From assembly GCA_047921215.1 (NCBI GenBank), contig JBLRWO010000009.1, positions 42,555 to 106,554 of the forward strand: 64,000 nucleotides of DNA, in the 5' to 3' direction. The translations under genes and the position numbers were made by a program. This DNA is from RECM01 sp047921215 (GTDB lineage: Bacteria; Bacteroidota; Rhodothermia; Balneolales; Cyclonatronaceae). The notes beneath the pieces were generated by a model. The model saw only the letters and a program-made list of their open reading frames with translations. It ran no database searches and was not told where the DNA came from. Shown piece after piece: positions 53,401 to 60,466 of the stretch. Positions within the stretch are counted from its first letter, which is position 1; the number at the start of each line of letters is the position of its first letter.

Positions 53401-53639
53401 TCAACAGGGTTCAGAATATGAGAAAAGAAGCCGATTTCAATGTTACTGATCGCATAACTATATGGTTTGAAGCGACCGAATCAATGGAAAAGGCAATCAC
53501 CGTTTTAACCGAATACATCATGACCGAAACACTGGCCGAAAACGTGGCTTCCGGGAACCTGGACAGCCCCGATTACGTGAAAGAGTGGGATATCGACGGT
53601 CAGCAGTGTAAAATTGCCATTAAACGTAACCTCAACTGA
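50466..53639 (+). CDS. ileS: isoleucyl-tRNA synthetase, type 2, with GxHH signature
   Basis: The 1057-residue enzyme charges tRNA-Ile. It has the class I catalytic core, the CP1 editing domain (about 195-400, TTPWTLISNMLLAVHPD) and WFIRTTSVKDKM near 412. AISRQRFWGTPLPIW is near 456. KMSKT at 602-606 stands for KMSKS. The anticodon-binding region and a long C-terminal domain follow. The HIGH-type motif reads PGIHHVLA: G57, I58, H59, H60. Compared with the usual HxGH, the first and third residues are exchanged. This variant is known from a branch of type 2 enzymes and is linked to very strong mupirocin resistance. A dksA-like gene follows after 16 bases. Confidence 0.97.
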   Translation: MEKKFKEIKQADFPSIELDILKWWEKHTIFQESLDTRDEGIPFTFYEGPPTANGKPGIHHVLARTVKDLFCRYKTMKGFRVNRKAGWDTHGLPVEIEVEKELGLKGRSQVEEYGIDKYNKLCRESVLRYKDQWDKLTTRMGYWVDLSDPYITFKNEYIESVWWAISQLYEKDLIYKGYKIQWYSPGSGTVLSSHEVSLGYKEIQDPSVFIKFRLDEAEDTFFLAWTTTPWTLISNMLLAVHPDIQYALIRHTGGNGKTEHLILADSLLGKVIDGDYEVIKTIKGSELVGKTYKPVFDYAVNKLGKAVAWRVVPADFVTLDDGTGIVHIAPAFGADDYDVSMREGVPLFNPVTNEGNFDESITEFSGLWFKDADKPITRDLKERGLLYKHVTCLHNYPHDWRKGTPLMSYPVESWFIRTTSVKDKMVALNKKINWKPESTGTGRFGVWLDNNVDWAISRQRFWGTPLPIWVSDTDPDYIECIGSMEELRKKAGLADDAELDLHRPFIDTLTWKAPDGGTMRRIPDLLDVWFDSGAMPFAQWHYPFENKEIFSESFPADFIAEGVDQTRGWFYTLHAIATMLFDKPAYHNVVSNGLVLDANGEKMSKTKGNTVDPFETIQKFGADSTRWYMISNTAPWDNLKFSEEGLREVQRKFFNTIVNTYSFFAMYANIDKWTYAGTPIPISDRSEMDRWIISRMFTTIKEVDTFYDEYEPTKAAREIETFVEDLSNWFVRRNRRRYWKEGKSIDKTAAYQTLYECLHNLSKLMAPLAPFTAEWLYQRLNEVTGKDEKSVHISFFPTVEETSINKALEYRMDLARIISSTVLRIRNKINMNVRQPLARIILPSNSEEERNAIESVKHIILDEVNVKSLEFVDDDSGIVRKSAKPNYPVLGSKLGKKMKMVAGKINIFTSEDITAFEASGSVTIPLDDGESVTLVREDIEIIRDGLEGWSVETERGVTVAADTNLTEELINEGLAREFINRVQNMRKEADFNVTDRITIWFEATESMEKAITVLTEYIMTETLAENVASGNLDSPDYVKEWDIDGQQCKIAIKRNLN

Positions 53640-53655
53640 TTACAGCAGCTTGATC

Positions 53656-54054
53656 ATGGAAAACAACACAGATAAAGAAAAGCGCATCTCTCCTTACACT
53701 GATGAGGAACTTGAGTATTTTCGTGAAATTATCATCAACAAGCGGGATGAAGCTGAAAAGGATCTCGGCATGCTGATGGAGGCACTTAAAGACAGCACTG
53801 AAAATGCTTCGGACGAATCTGCCTATTCCTTCCATATGGCCGATGCCGGGACGGATGCCCAGGAACGTGAGAAGACCTACATGCTGTACAACCGTACCAA
53901 GAAATTCATCAAATACCTGGACGATGCCATCAGCCGCATCGACAATAAAACCTATGGTGTGTGCAAGGTGACCGGAAAGAAAATTTCCAAAGGGCGCCTT
54001 GAAGCGGTGCCCCACACACAGATCAGCATTGAAGCCAAATTAAAGCGGCGTTAA
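53656..54054 (+). CDS. TraR/DksA-like protein with reduced zinc finger
   Basis: From ATG 53656 the product is 132 residues; an in-frame GTG/ATG-poor extension to 53614 would overlap ileS. It has a coiled-coil region (EYFREIIINKRDEAEKDLGM) and the C-terminal DksA motif region YGVCKVTGKKISKGRLEAVP. Only one cysteine remains of the CxxC...CxxC finger (the others are Thr, Pro and His), so zinc is probably not bound. DksA relatives bind in the RNA polymerase secondary channel and tune transcription with ppGpp. This zinc-poor form is common in Bacteroidota. It is four bases from lspA. Confidence 0.85.
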   Translation: MENNTDKEKRISPYTDEELEYFREIIINKRDEAEKDLGMLMEALKDSTENASDESAYSFHMADAGTDAQEREKTYMLYNRTKKFIKYLDDAISRIDNKTYGVCKVTGKKISKGRLEAVPHTQISIEAKLKRR

Positions 54055-54057
54055 TCC

Positions 54058-54717
54058 TTGCGATCTTCCAGAAACAAAATTCTGATCCTGTCCGCAACCG
54101 CCCTGGTCCTCTACATAGCGGATCAATGGTCAAAGTATGTGATCCGCACAACCCCTGACCTTCAAAACCGTACGCTTATCGACGGATGGCTTTCGTTTAA
54201 TTACACAAAAAATCCGGGAATGGCTCTTGGAATCACTTGGGCCGACACCTGGATAATCAGCCTGGTGGCTATCGTGGCCACAATTGCCATTATCTATTAC
54301 ATATCCAGGACTCTGAAAGAAGCCAACACCGGATATCTGCTGTGTATGGGACTGATCATCGGGGGGGCTTTGGGCAACATAACTGACCGCATCTTTATAG
54401 CCAGAATTATGGATTATGGCTCCTGGCTCGACGGGCACGTGGTCGATTTCATCCATTTCACACTTGAGATAGGCGGTTACCGGGTGTTCCCTTACATCTT
54501 CAATGTGGCCGACATGGGCATCAGTGTTGCCATTATTACCCTTCTTATCTTCGGCAAATGGATTTTGCCGCACGACAAACCCAAAGATAAAAACACTTCC
54601 GGCAATTCGGAATCACCTGATCCGGCAACAGCCGGTCTGGATTCAGCCGGTCTGGATTCAGAAAGCACCGGTGATGCTGAATCCCGCAATTCCGAACCCG
54701 TTCCTGAAAATCGCTAA
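54058..54717 (+). CDS. lspA: lipoprotein signal peptidase
   Basis: The 219-residue product starts at TTG 54058, three bases after the previous stop. It has four membrane spans and the signal peptidase II motifs NPGMALGI near residue 46, GGALGNITDRI near 103 (first catalytic Asp) and FNVADMGISVAI near 147 (second catalytic Asp). It removes signal peptides from lipoproteins after diacylglycerol addition, which fits the several lipoproteins coded in the window. The tail of about 50 residues beyond the last span is unusual: it is polar, probably disordered, and contains a 15-base in-frame tandem duplication encoding SAGLD twice. Confidence 0.95.
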   Translation: MRSSRNKILILSATALVLYIADQWSKYVIRTTPDLQNRTLIDGWLSFNYTKNPGMALGITWADTWIISLVAIVATIAIIYYISRTLKEANTGYLLCMGLIIGGALGNITDRIFIARIMDYGSWLDGHVVDFIHFTLEIGGYRVFPYIFNVADMGISVAIITLLIFGKWILPHDKPKDKNTSGNSESPDPATAGLDSAGLDSESTGDAESRNSEPVPENR

Positions 54718-54735
54718 AACAGCCATTTATACGGA

Positions 54736-55203
54736 ATGAATATGACTGTTCAGGACCTTTACAACAAGCTCCTGATTGAGCATTACAAACGTACAGAACA
54801 ACGGTACGAACCGTCCAAATACACCCATTCCGGAACAGGGCACAACCACGCCTGCGGCGACGAAATCACGCTTTTTTTCACGATCGAAGGCAGCAAGATC
54901 ATTTCAGCATCGTACACGGGCAAAGGTTGCATGATATGCCAGGCATCAGCCTCCATGCTGACCAATGCAATTGAAGGCCTGAAGCTGGATGAAGCCAGGC
55001 AGACGATTCGTCATCTGAATGAATTACTCGACGGAGCCACAGAACCCGCCCGGAATGATCCCGATTACGCAGCCCTCACGAGTATCCGGGATTTTCCCAC
55101 CCGGATGAAATGCGCAAAACTGGCATGGGATACCGCAGAAAAAATACTTGGATCATGGCATGGCCAACTGTCAGGTGAGATAGCCAACTCTGCCAGGTCT
55201 TAG
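54736..55203 (+). CDS. sufU: SufU-type iron-sulfur cluster assembly protein
   Basis: The 155-residue protein has the three conserved cysteines of SufU/IscU: C40 in HACGDEI, C65 in GKGCMICQASASML and C126 in RMKCAKLAW, with D42 following C40. The insertion of about 20 residues between the second and third cysteines marks the SufU type. In Firmicutes SufU is a zinc-dependent sulfur-transfer partner of SufS, while scaffold activity has also been discussed. No other suf genes are in the window. It is the last gene of the ileS-dksA-lspA run. Confidence 0.92.
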   Translation: MNMTVQDLYNKLLIEHYKRTEQRYEPSKYTHSGTGHNHACGDEITLFFTIEGSKIISASYTGKGCMICQASASMLTNAIEGLKLDEARQTIRHLNELLDGATEPARNDPDYAALTSIRDFPTRMKCAKLAWDTAEKILGSWHGQLSGEIANSARS

Positions 55204-55305
55204 TTCACTTGCATTCCCAACAGATGGCTGATGAGATTTATTGGCTGATTTAAACACCTGCCGAATGTTCAGGCTAAAAAACGTTTAAGCATGGCCGGTC
55301 AGGTT

Positions 55306-56562
55306 TTACTTTAGAATAATACCCCGGATCACATCCTGCGGATCGTGGGTATCGATGCGGCTGAGCGTATGGCCCATCCGGTCGCGCTTGGTTTTCAGGT
55401 AGCGCAGATTTTCGGGATAGGGATCGATTTCGATGGGCTCGATCTCCACGATTTCCAGGCCATAGCCGGTCAGTCCGACGCGTTTGGTCGGATTGTTGGT
55501 CATCAGTCGCATTTTACGCACACCCAGGTCGCGCAGTATCTGGGCGCCTACACCATAATCGCGCAGGTCAGATTTGAAACCAAGGGCCTCATTTGCCTCA
55601 ATGGTATCCATCCCCTCTTCCTGCAACTTGTAGGCCCTGAGTTTATTGATGAGGCCTATACCCCGCCCTTCCTGGTTCATATAAACGACTACACCCTTGC
55701 CGGCCCGCTCTACCTTGAGCAGCGCGGTGTGTAGCTGATCGCCGCAATCGCAGCGTTTTGACCCGAAAATATCGCCGGTCACGCACAAGGAATGCACACG
55801 AACCAGTACGGGTTCGTTCTCCTCCCAGGTGCCCTTTACCAGGGCCAGATGGTTGCCGCCGGTCAGCTTTTCCTCAAACGCGTATAAACGGAAATTCCCG
55901 TAAACAGTCGGCAATTCGATATTGATCATCTCGCGTACCAGCGACTCGTTCTGCATACGGTAGGCGATGAGGTCCTTGATAGTGATCAGCTTCATTTTGA
56001 AGCGTTTCGCCACCTTGATAAGATCGGGAAGGCGGGCCATGGAGCCGTCTTCGTTCATGATCTCACAGATCACTCCGGCGGGATAGAAACCTGCCAGCCT
56101 GGCCAGATCGACGGCGGCTTCTGTATGACCGGCCCTGCGAAGCACACCTCCCTCGGCGGCGATGAGAGGAAAAATATGACCCGGCCGGCGGAAATCATCA
56201 GGCTTCCTGCCCGGCTGGATAAGGCCCTGAATCGTACTGGCCCGGTCTGACGCCGATATGCCTGTGGTTGTACCATCACGCAGATCAACAGATACCGTAA
56301 ACGCCGTCTCCTGCGATTCGGTATTATTTTCAACCATCCGCTCCAGGTTCAGATCGTAGGCGCGCTCACGTGTGATGGGCGTACAGATCAGGCCCCGGCC
56401 ATGTTTAGCCATCAGGTTCACGGCCTCCGGAGTGATCATCTCGGCTGCCATCACGAAGTCGCCCTCATTCTCGCGGTCTTCGTCGTCGCAAACGATCACC
56501 ATCCGGCCGTCGCGGATGTCCTCAATGGCGGACTCAATGGTGTCGAATTTGAACCTGGGCAT
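55306..56562 (-). CDS. ribBA: bifunctional DHBP synthase / GTP cyclohydrolase II
   Basis: The 418-residue protein fuses two entry enzymes of riboflavin synthesis. Residues about 5-200 are 3,4-dihydroxy-2-butanone-4-phosphate synthase (VIVCDDEDRENEGDFVMAAE, GHTEAAVDLARLAG). Residues about 205-415 are GTP cyclohydrolase II with zinc ligands in CVTGDIFGSKRCDCGDQLH, then MNQEGRGIGLINKLRAY and LTGYGLEIVEIEPI. Catalytic residues of both halves appear intact. No FMN riboswitch fits in the 52-base gap to yajC upstream. Other rib genes are not in the window. Confidence 0.97.
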   Translation of the reverse strand: MPRFKFDTIESAIEDIRDGRMVIVCDDEDRENEGDFVMAAEMITPEAVNLMAKHGRGLICTPITRERAYDLNLERMVENNTESQETAFTVSVDLRDGTTTGISASDRASTIQGLIQPGRKPDDFRRPGHIFPLIAAEGGVLRRAGHTEAAVDLARLAGFYPAGVICEIMNEDGSMARLPDLIKVAKRFKMKLITIKDLIAYRMQNESLVREMINIELPTVYGNFRLYAFEEKLTGGNHLALVKGTWEENEPVLVRVHSLCVTGDIFGSKRCDCGDQLHTALLKVERAGKGVVVYMNQEGRGIGLINKLRAYKLQEEGMDTIEANEALGFKSDLRDYGVGAQILRDLGVRKMRLMTNNPTKRVGLTGYGLEIVEIEPIEIDPYPENLRYLKTKRDRMGHTLSRIDTHDPQDVIRGIILK

Positions 56563-56614
56563 GGATTTCTGTGAACTTATACTATAAAGGCACGATACTT
56601 GTGAAAAGAAGTTC

Positions 56615-56920
56615 TTACTTCTGCGGATTAACGTCTGTGATCGCGTTTTTCAGAAAACGGACTTTCACATCCTTATCCACTTCCACCATAACCGTATCGT
56701 CTTCAATACTTGCTACGATCCCGATGGCGCCGCCGGAGGTAACCACCTTGTCGCCTTTTTTCATCTCGGAGACTTTATGCTGTATCTCCTTCTGCTTTTT
56801 TGACTGCGGACGGATGATGAAAAAGTAGAAAATGACGAAAATAAGGGCCAGGAAGATGAGGCTTTCAAATCCGCCGCCGCCACCCTGCGGATCGCCCAAT
56901 AAAATCAATACTTGAGGCAT
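56615..56920 (-). CDS. yajC: preprotein translocase accessory subunit YajC
   Basis: The 101-residue protein has a Gly-rich N-terminus, one membrane span (LIFLALIFVIFYFFIIRPQ, about 21-39) and the cytosolic domain KKQKEIQHKVSEMKKGDKVV with TSGGAIGIVASI. YajC associates with the SecDF part of the Sec translocon. It is placed alone between fadJ and ribBA rather than next to secD, which is an uncommon context, although it is co-directional with both. Confidence 0.95.
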   Translation of the reverse strand: MPQVLILLGDPQGGGGGFESLIFLALIFVIFYFFIIRPQSKKQKEIQHKVSEMKKGDKVVTSGGAIGIVASIEDDTVMVEVDKDVKVRFLKNAITDVNPQK

Positions 56921-57043
56921 TTTTGTTCAGGTATAATGAATATTTTCTGTTAATCTGTAAAGATAAAGGTTTTCGCAAGGCGGAACAATTGGCGAAAGAG
57001 GCCGGGCTGCGTTTGAAGCGGGTACGGTATCAGCTATCAGAAA

Positions 57044-59167
57044 TCAGGTATGAAATTTCCAACTCTTCTTCGCGGCATCCGTCAGGATGCCTGCGGGTTT
57101 GAACCGTATGCCGAGTTCACCTTCGAGTTTGTCGAGCCTTCCGTAAATGTTCGAAGCCCCCTCGCGGTCGATGTAGCGGAACGGACCACCCAGGAAGGGC
57201 GGGAATCCAAGTCCGAGTATGGCGCCAAGGTCGCCATCGACGGGTGAAAGCAGGATGCCATCCTGCAGACAGAGCAGCGCTTCGTTCACCATGGCCATGA
57301 GCATGCGCTCCTGGATGACCCGGGGTGTAACCGGACGGCGTTCATTACCTCCGAAAAAGCGGTATATATCCTGGTTCACCTCTTTCTTCTTACCATCCCT
57401 GCCCGAATAGGTGTAGAATCCTTTCCCGTTCTTCCGGCCGGCATAACCGGCTTCATCCAACCGTTCTGCAGCCTTGCTGCCCTCCACGCCTCTGTCTTTG
57501 AACTTGGCTCCCATCACCCCGGCCACGTGGGCAGCCACGTCGATGCCAACCTCATCCATGAGCACCAGCGGACCAACAGGGAATCCCAGTTTTTTCATGG
57601 CCTTGTCGATTTGTTCAATGGCGGCCCCCTCTTCGAGCAGCAGCATGGCTTCGTTCATGAACGGAGCGAGGATACGGGTGGTGTAAAAGCCCGGGCCATC
57701 GTTCACCACAATCACCGTCTTGCCCTGTTTCATACCCACTTCCATGGCGGTGTGAACAGCGCGGTCGGTCGTTTTATCCGTTTTGATGATTTCGAGCAGG
57801 GGCATTTTCCGGACGGGCGAAAAATAGTGCATTCCCAGAACCTGTTCAGGACGTTTCGACCCGGCAGCGATATCGGTGATGGGAAGCGAGGATGTGTTTG
57901 AGGCAAAGATACAGTGATCGGGCACAACCGCTTCGACCTCGGCCAGTACCCTGTGCTTGATGTCCAGATCCTCGAATACGGCTTCAATCACCAGGTCGGC
58001 CTTCTCAAATCCGCGATAATCTCCCGTCGGGTGGATGAGGCTGCTGGTTCGGTCGCGCTCAAACGGTGAGATGATCCTCTTACTGCGCTTCTTGTCGAGC
58101 TCATTCCAGATGCTGGCGTAGCCTTTGGCCGCCGATTCCAGGTCGCGGTCTTTCAGCAGTACCCTGTACCCGCCACCGGCCGATACATCCGCGATACCAG
58201 AACCCATCAGCCCGGCACCGAGCACTCCGATTGTACCGGTTTTGCCGGTTTTTGATTTGTCGAGGCGCTTTTTCGAGTCGGTCATGGCGAAGAACAGGTT
58301 AACCAGGGCCCGGCTTTGGGGAGTAAAAACCAGACTGGTGAAGGCGCGGGTCTCGAATTCACGTCCCTCCCGCCGGCCGGCGGTAACGGCTTTTTCGACG
58401 GCATCAATAATTCTGGGTGGAGCCGGATAATTACCCAGCGTTTTCGCCTCCACTGTTTTGCGGGCCTTGCTGAAGGCGATGCTGCGCAGGGGTGTGTGAG
58501 TCAGGACCCTGTCTGCAAGGGCCATATTCCGTTTCGGCTTCCATCCTTTCGCCAGTTTTCTGGCCACGTTAAGGGCGGCTGTGCGGAGTGCATATTTATG
58601 GGTCAACTCATCCAGAAAGCCCATTTTCAGGGCCTGACGCGGATAGATATTTTTGCCCGTTAGCATGATGTCAAGCGCTTTGGGCACACCCACCAGCCGG
58701 GGCAGGCGCTGTGTGCCCCCGGCGCCCGGCAGCAGGCCGAGTTTCACCTCCGGCAGGGCGAAACGGGTATCCTTATGGTCGGTTCCGATACGGTAGTGGC
58801 AGGCAAGGGCAACCTCCACCCCGCCGCCCATCGTGGTTCCGTGCATGGCGGCAATCACCGGTTTCGGAAAAGCCTCGATGCGGTCGAGAAGGGCGTTCCC
58901 CTCTCGGTTGAACTGCTCCATGGCTTCCGGCGTATTGAGGCTCTGGAACAGTTTAATGTCGGCTCCGGCTATGAAATTGTCGGGTTTTCCGCTGATCAGT
59001 ACAACCGCTTCTATGGATGCATCCCCTTCGATCTCGTTGAGCAGGGTGTGCATCTCGGGGATCATTTCGCGGCCCAGTACATTCATGCGTTCGCCCGGCT
59101 GATCCAGTATCATGAACAGGACACTGTCCTGAATTTCTTTTCTGAGGTAGTTTTTTTGGGTATCCAT
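57044..59167 (-). CDS. fadJ: fatty acid oxidation complex alpha subunit (enoyl-CoA hydratase / 3-hydroxyacyl-CoA dehydrogenase)
   Basis: From ATG 59167 the product is 707 residues. Residues about 10-190 form a crotonase domain with DNFIAGADIKLFQ and MHGTTMGGGVEVALACHYR (oxyanion hole), then LPEVKLGLLPGAGGTQRL. Residues about 305-480 form the NAD-binding domain with IGVLGAGLMGSGIADV and the catalytic-His segment MHYFSPVRKMPLLEII. The C-terminal dehydrogenase domains follow. It hydrates and oxidises acyl-CoA in beta-oxidation. It follows the fadI thiolase by 11 bases. The length and FadI pairing favour FadJ over FadB. Confidence 0.92.
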   Translation of the reverse strand: MDTQKNYLRKEIQDSVLFMILDQPGERMNVLGREMIPEMHTLLNEIEGDASIEAVVLISGKPDNFIAGADIKLFQSLNTPEAMEQFNREGNALLDRIEAFPKPVIAAMHGTTMGGGVEVALACHYRIGTDHKDTRFALPEVKLGLLPGAGGTQRLPRLVGVPKALDIMLTGKNIYPRQALKMGFLDELTHKYALRTAALNVARKLAKGWKPKRNMALADRVLTHTPLRSIAFSKARKTVEAKTLGNYPAPPRIIDAVEKAVTAGRREGREFETRAFTSLVFTPQSRALVNLFFAMTDSKKRLDKSKTGKTGTIGVLGAGLMGSGIADVSAGGGYRVLLKDRDLESAAKGYASIWNELDKKRSKRIISPFERDRTSSLIHPTGDYRGFEKADLVIEAVFEDLDIKHRVLAEVEAVVPDHCIFASNTSSLPITDIAAGSKRPEQVLGMHYFSPVRKMPLLEIIKTDKTTDRAVHTAMEVGMKQGKTVIVVNDGPGFYTTRILAPFMNEAMLLLEEGAAIEQIDKAMKKLGFPVGPLVLMDEVGIDVAAHVAGVMGAKFKDRGVEGSKAAERLDEAGYAGRKNGKGFYTYSGRDGKKKEVNQDIYRFFGGNERRPVTPRVIQERMLMAMVNEALLCLQDGILLSPVDGDLGAILGLGFPPFLGGPFRYIDREGASNIYGRLDKLEGELGIRFKPAGILTDAAKKSWKFHT

Positions 59168-59178
59168 AACAGGTCTGG

Positions 59179-60465
59179 TCAGGCTTCCGGATGACGTTTC
59201 AGTACGATGGCGTGCCCGAGTCCGCCGGCGGCACAGGCTGCAACCAGGCCCCATTCGCCGCCTTCATCGATCAGGCGGTTCGCGGCGGTGGTTACCAAAC
59301 GGGCTCCGGTGGCACCGAACGGATGGCCGAGTGACAGCGACCCTCCCCGTGTGTTCATTTTACTGAGGGGGATTTCACCGAAGGCCGTCGGTATGCCGAG
59401 ATATGCTTTGGCAAAGGATTCCGATTTAAGGGCATTGAGCACCGCCAGCACCTGTCCGGCGAAGGCCTCATGCAGTTCGAATACGTCGATGTCGTCCGGA
59501 TCGAGCCCGGCGGCTTTCATCACCTTCGGAATTGCCAGTGCCGGGCCGAGCAGCAGGTCCTCGTCGGGGTTCTGGGCCACATAGGTGTACTGGCCCAGGT
59601 AGGCTTTCGGTTTCAGGCCGAGTTCACGGCATTTCTCCTCGCTCATGATGAGGGTGGCCGAGGCGCCGTCTGTGAGGAAGGAGCTGTTGCCGGCCGTAAC
59701 CGTTCCGTGGGGCTTCACGAAAGCCGGACGCAGGGAGGTCAGTTTCTCCATGGAGCTGTCACCGCGGACCCCGTTATCGGTTGTGACCGGTTTGAAATCG
59801 GGCTCGACGAGTGCCGGTACAAGTTCTTTTTCGAAAAGGCCGCTTTGTGTAGCCTTTGCAGCGAGCTGATGCGACCTCAGAGCGTACTCGTCCTGTTCGG
59901 ATCGGGATACCCCGAACTTTGCAGCCAGGATGTCGCAGCTCTTACCCATGGTCTGCCGGGTCGAAAACTCCGTAATCGATGGCAGTTCGGGCAGAAGGTC
60001 CGACGGCCTGAGCCCTTTCAGAATATTGAGTACATCCCCTATTCCTTTGATCCGACCAGCCTGTACCAGCTTTTTGCGGAGCTTCGGTCTGAGGCGGATC
60101 GGCACATCGCTCATCGTTTCGACACCACCAGCAACCACGATATCGGCCTGGCCGGTCCGGATCAGATCCATCCCTGCGGTAATGGCCGCGTTCGATGAAA
60201 TACATGCCATTGTTACCGTATGGGCAGGAACACTCAACGGATAGCCTGCGCCAAGAGCTGCCTCACGGGCCACATTGGTGGTTTTAACCTCCTGGATAAC
60301 ATTGCCCATGATGATGCGGTCGATTGCGGCAGGATCAACCGGATTGCGTTCAAGCAGTGATTTCAGCACAATACGGGCCAGGTCATAGGCCATCAGATTC
60401 CGGTAACCCGTACCGGAGCGCTGAAAGGGGATCCTGCAGCCGTCGACGAGAACTGTTTTTTTCAT
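59179..60465 (-). CDS. fadI: acetyl-CoA acyltransferase (3-ketoacyl-CoA thiolase, FadI type)
   Basis: From ATG 60465 the product is 428 residues, beginning MKKTVLVDGCRIPFQRSG. It has the acylation cysteine in TMACISSNAAITAG, the His of the GHPFGATGAR loop near 375-384 and the second cysteine in VAACAAGGLGHAIV near the C-terminus. The CAAGGLG form, instead of CxGGGxG, is typical of FadI. The active segment reads CISSN where most thiolases have C-A/x-S-G/x. The start codon overlaps the end of ggt by a codon-scale distance (the stop ends at 60467), so the two are coupled. It cleaves 3-ketoacyl-CoA in beta-oxidation. Confidence 0.93.
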   Translation of the reverse strand: MKKTVLVDGCRIPFQRSGTGYRNLMAYDLARIVLKSLLERNPVDPAAIDRIIMGNVIQEVKTTNVAREAALGAGYPLSVPAHTVTMACISSNAAITAGMDLIRTGQADIVVAGGVETMSDVPIRLRPKLRKKLVQAGRIKGIGDVLNILKGLRPSDLLPELPSITEFSTRQTMGKSCDILAAKFGVSRSEQDEYALRSHQLAAKATQSGLFEKELVPALVEPDFKPVTTDNGVRGDSSMEKLTSLRPAFVKPHGTVTAGNSSFLTDGASATLIMSEEKCRELGLKPKAYLGQYTYVAQNPDEDLLLGPALAIPKVMKAAGLDPDDIDVFELHEAFAGQVLAVLNALKSESFAKAYLGIPTAFGEIPLSKMNTRGGSLSLGHPFGATGARLVTTAANRLIDEGGEWGLVAACAAGGLGHAIVLKRHPEA

Positions 60466-60466
60466 A

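Noticed and set aside
56563..56614. FMN riboswitch before ribBA
   Set aside because: The 52-base gap is too short for the known FMN riboswitch and none of its conserved blocks is visible.
59168..59254. N-terminal extension of fadJ to 59254
   Set aside because: It overlaps the fadI coding region and adds Arg- and Cys-rich residues not typical of the family; ATG 59167 fits.
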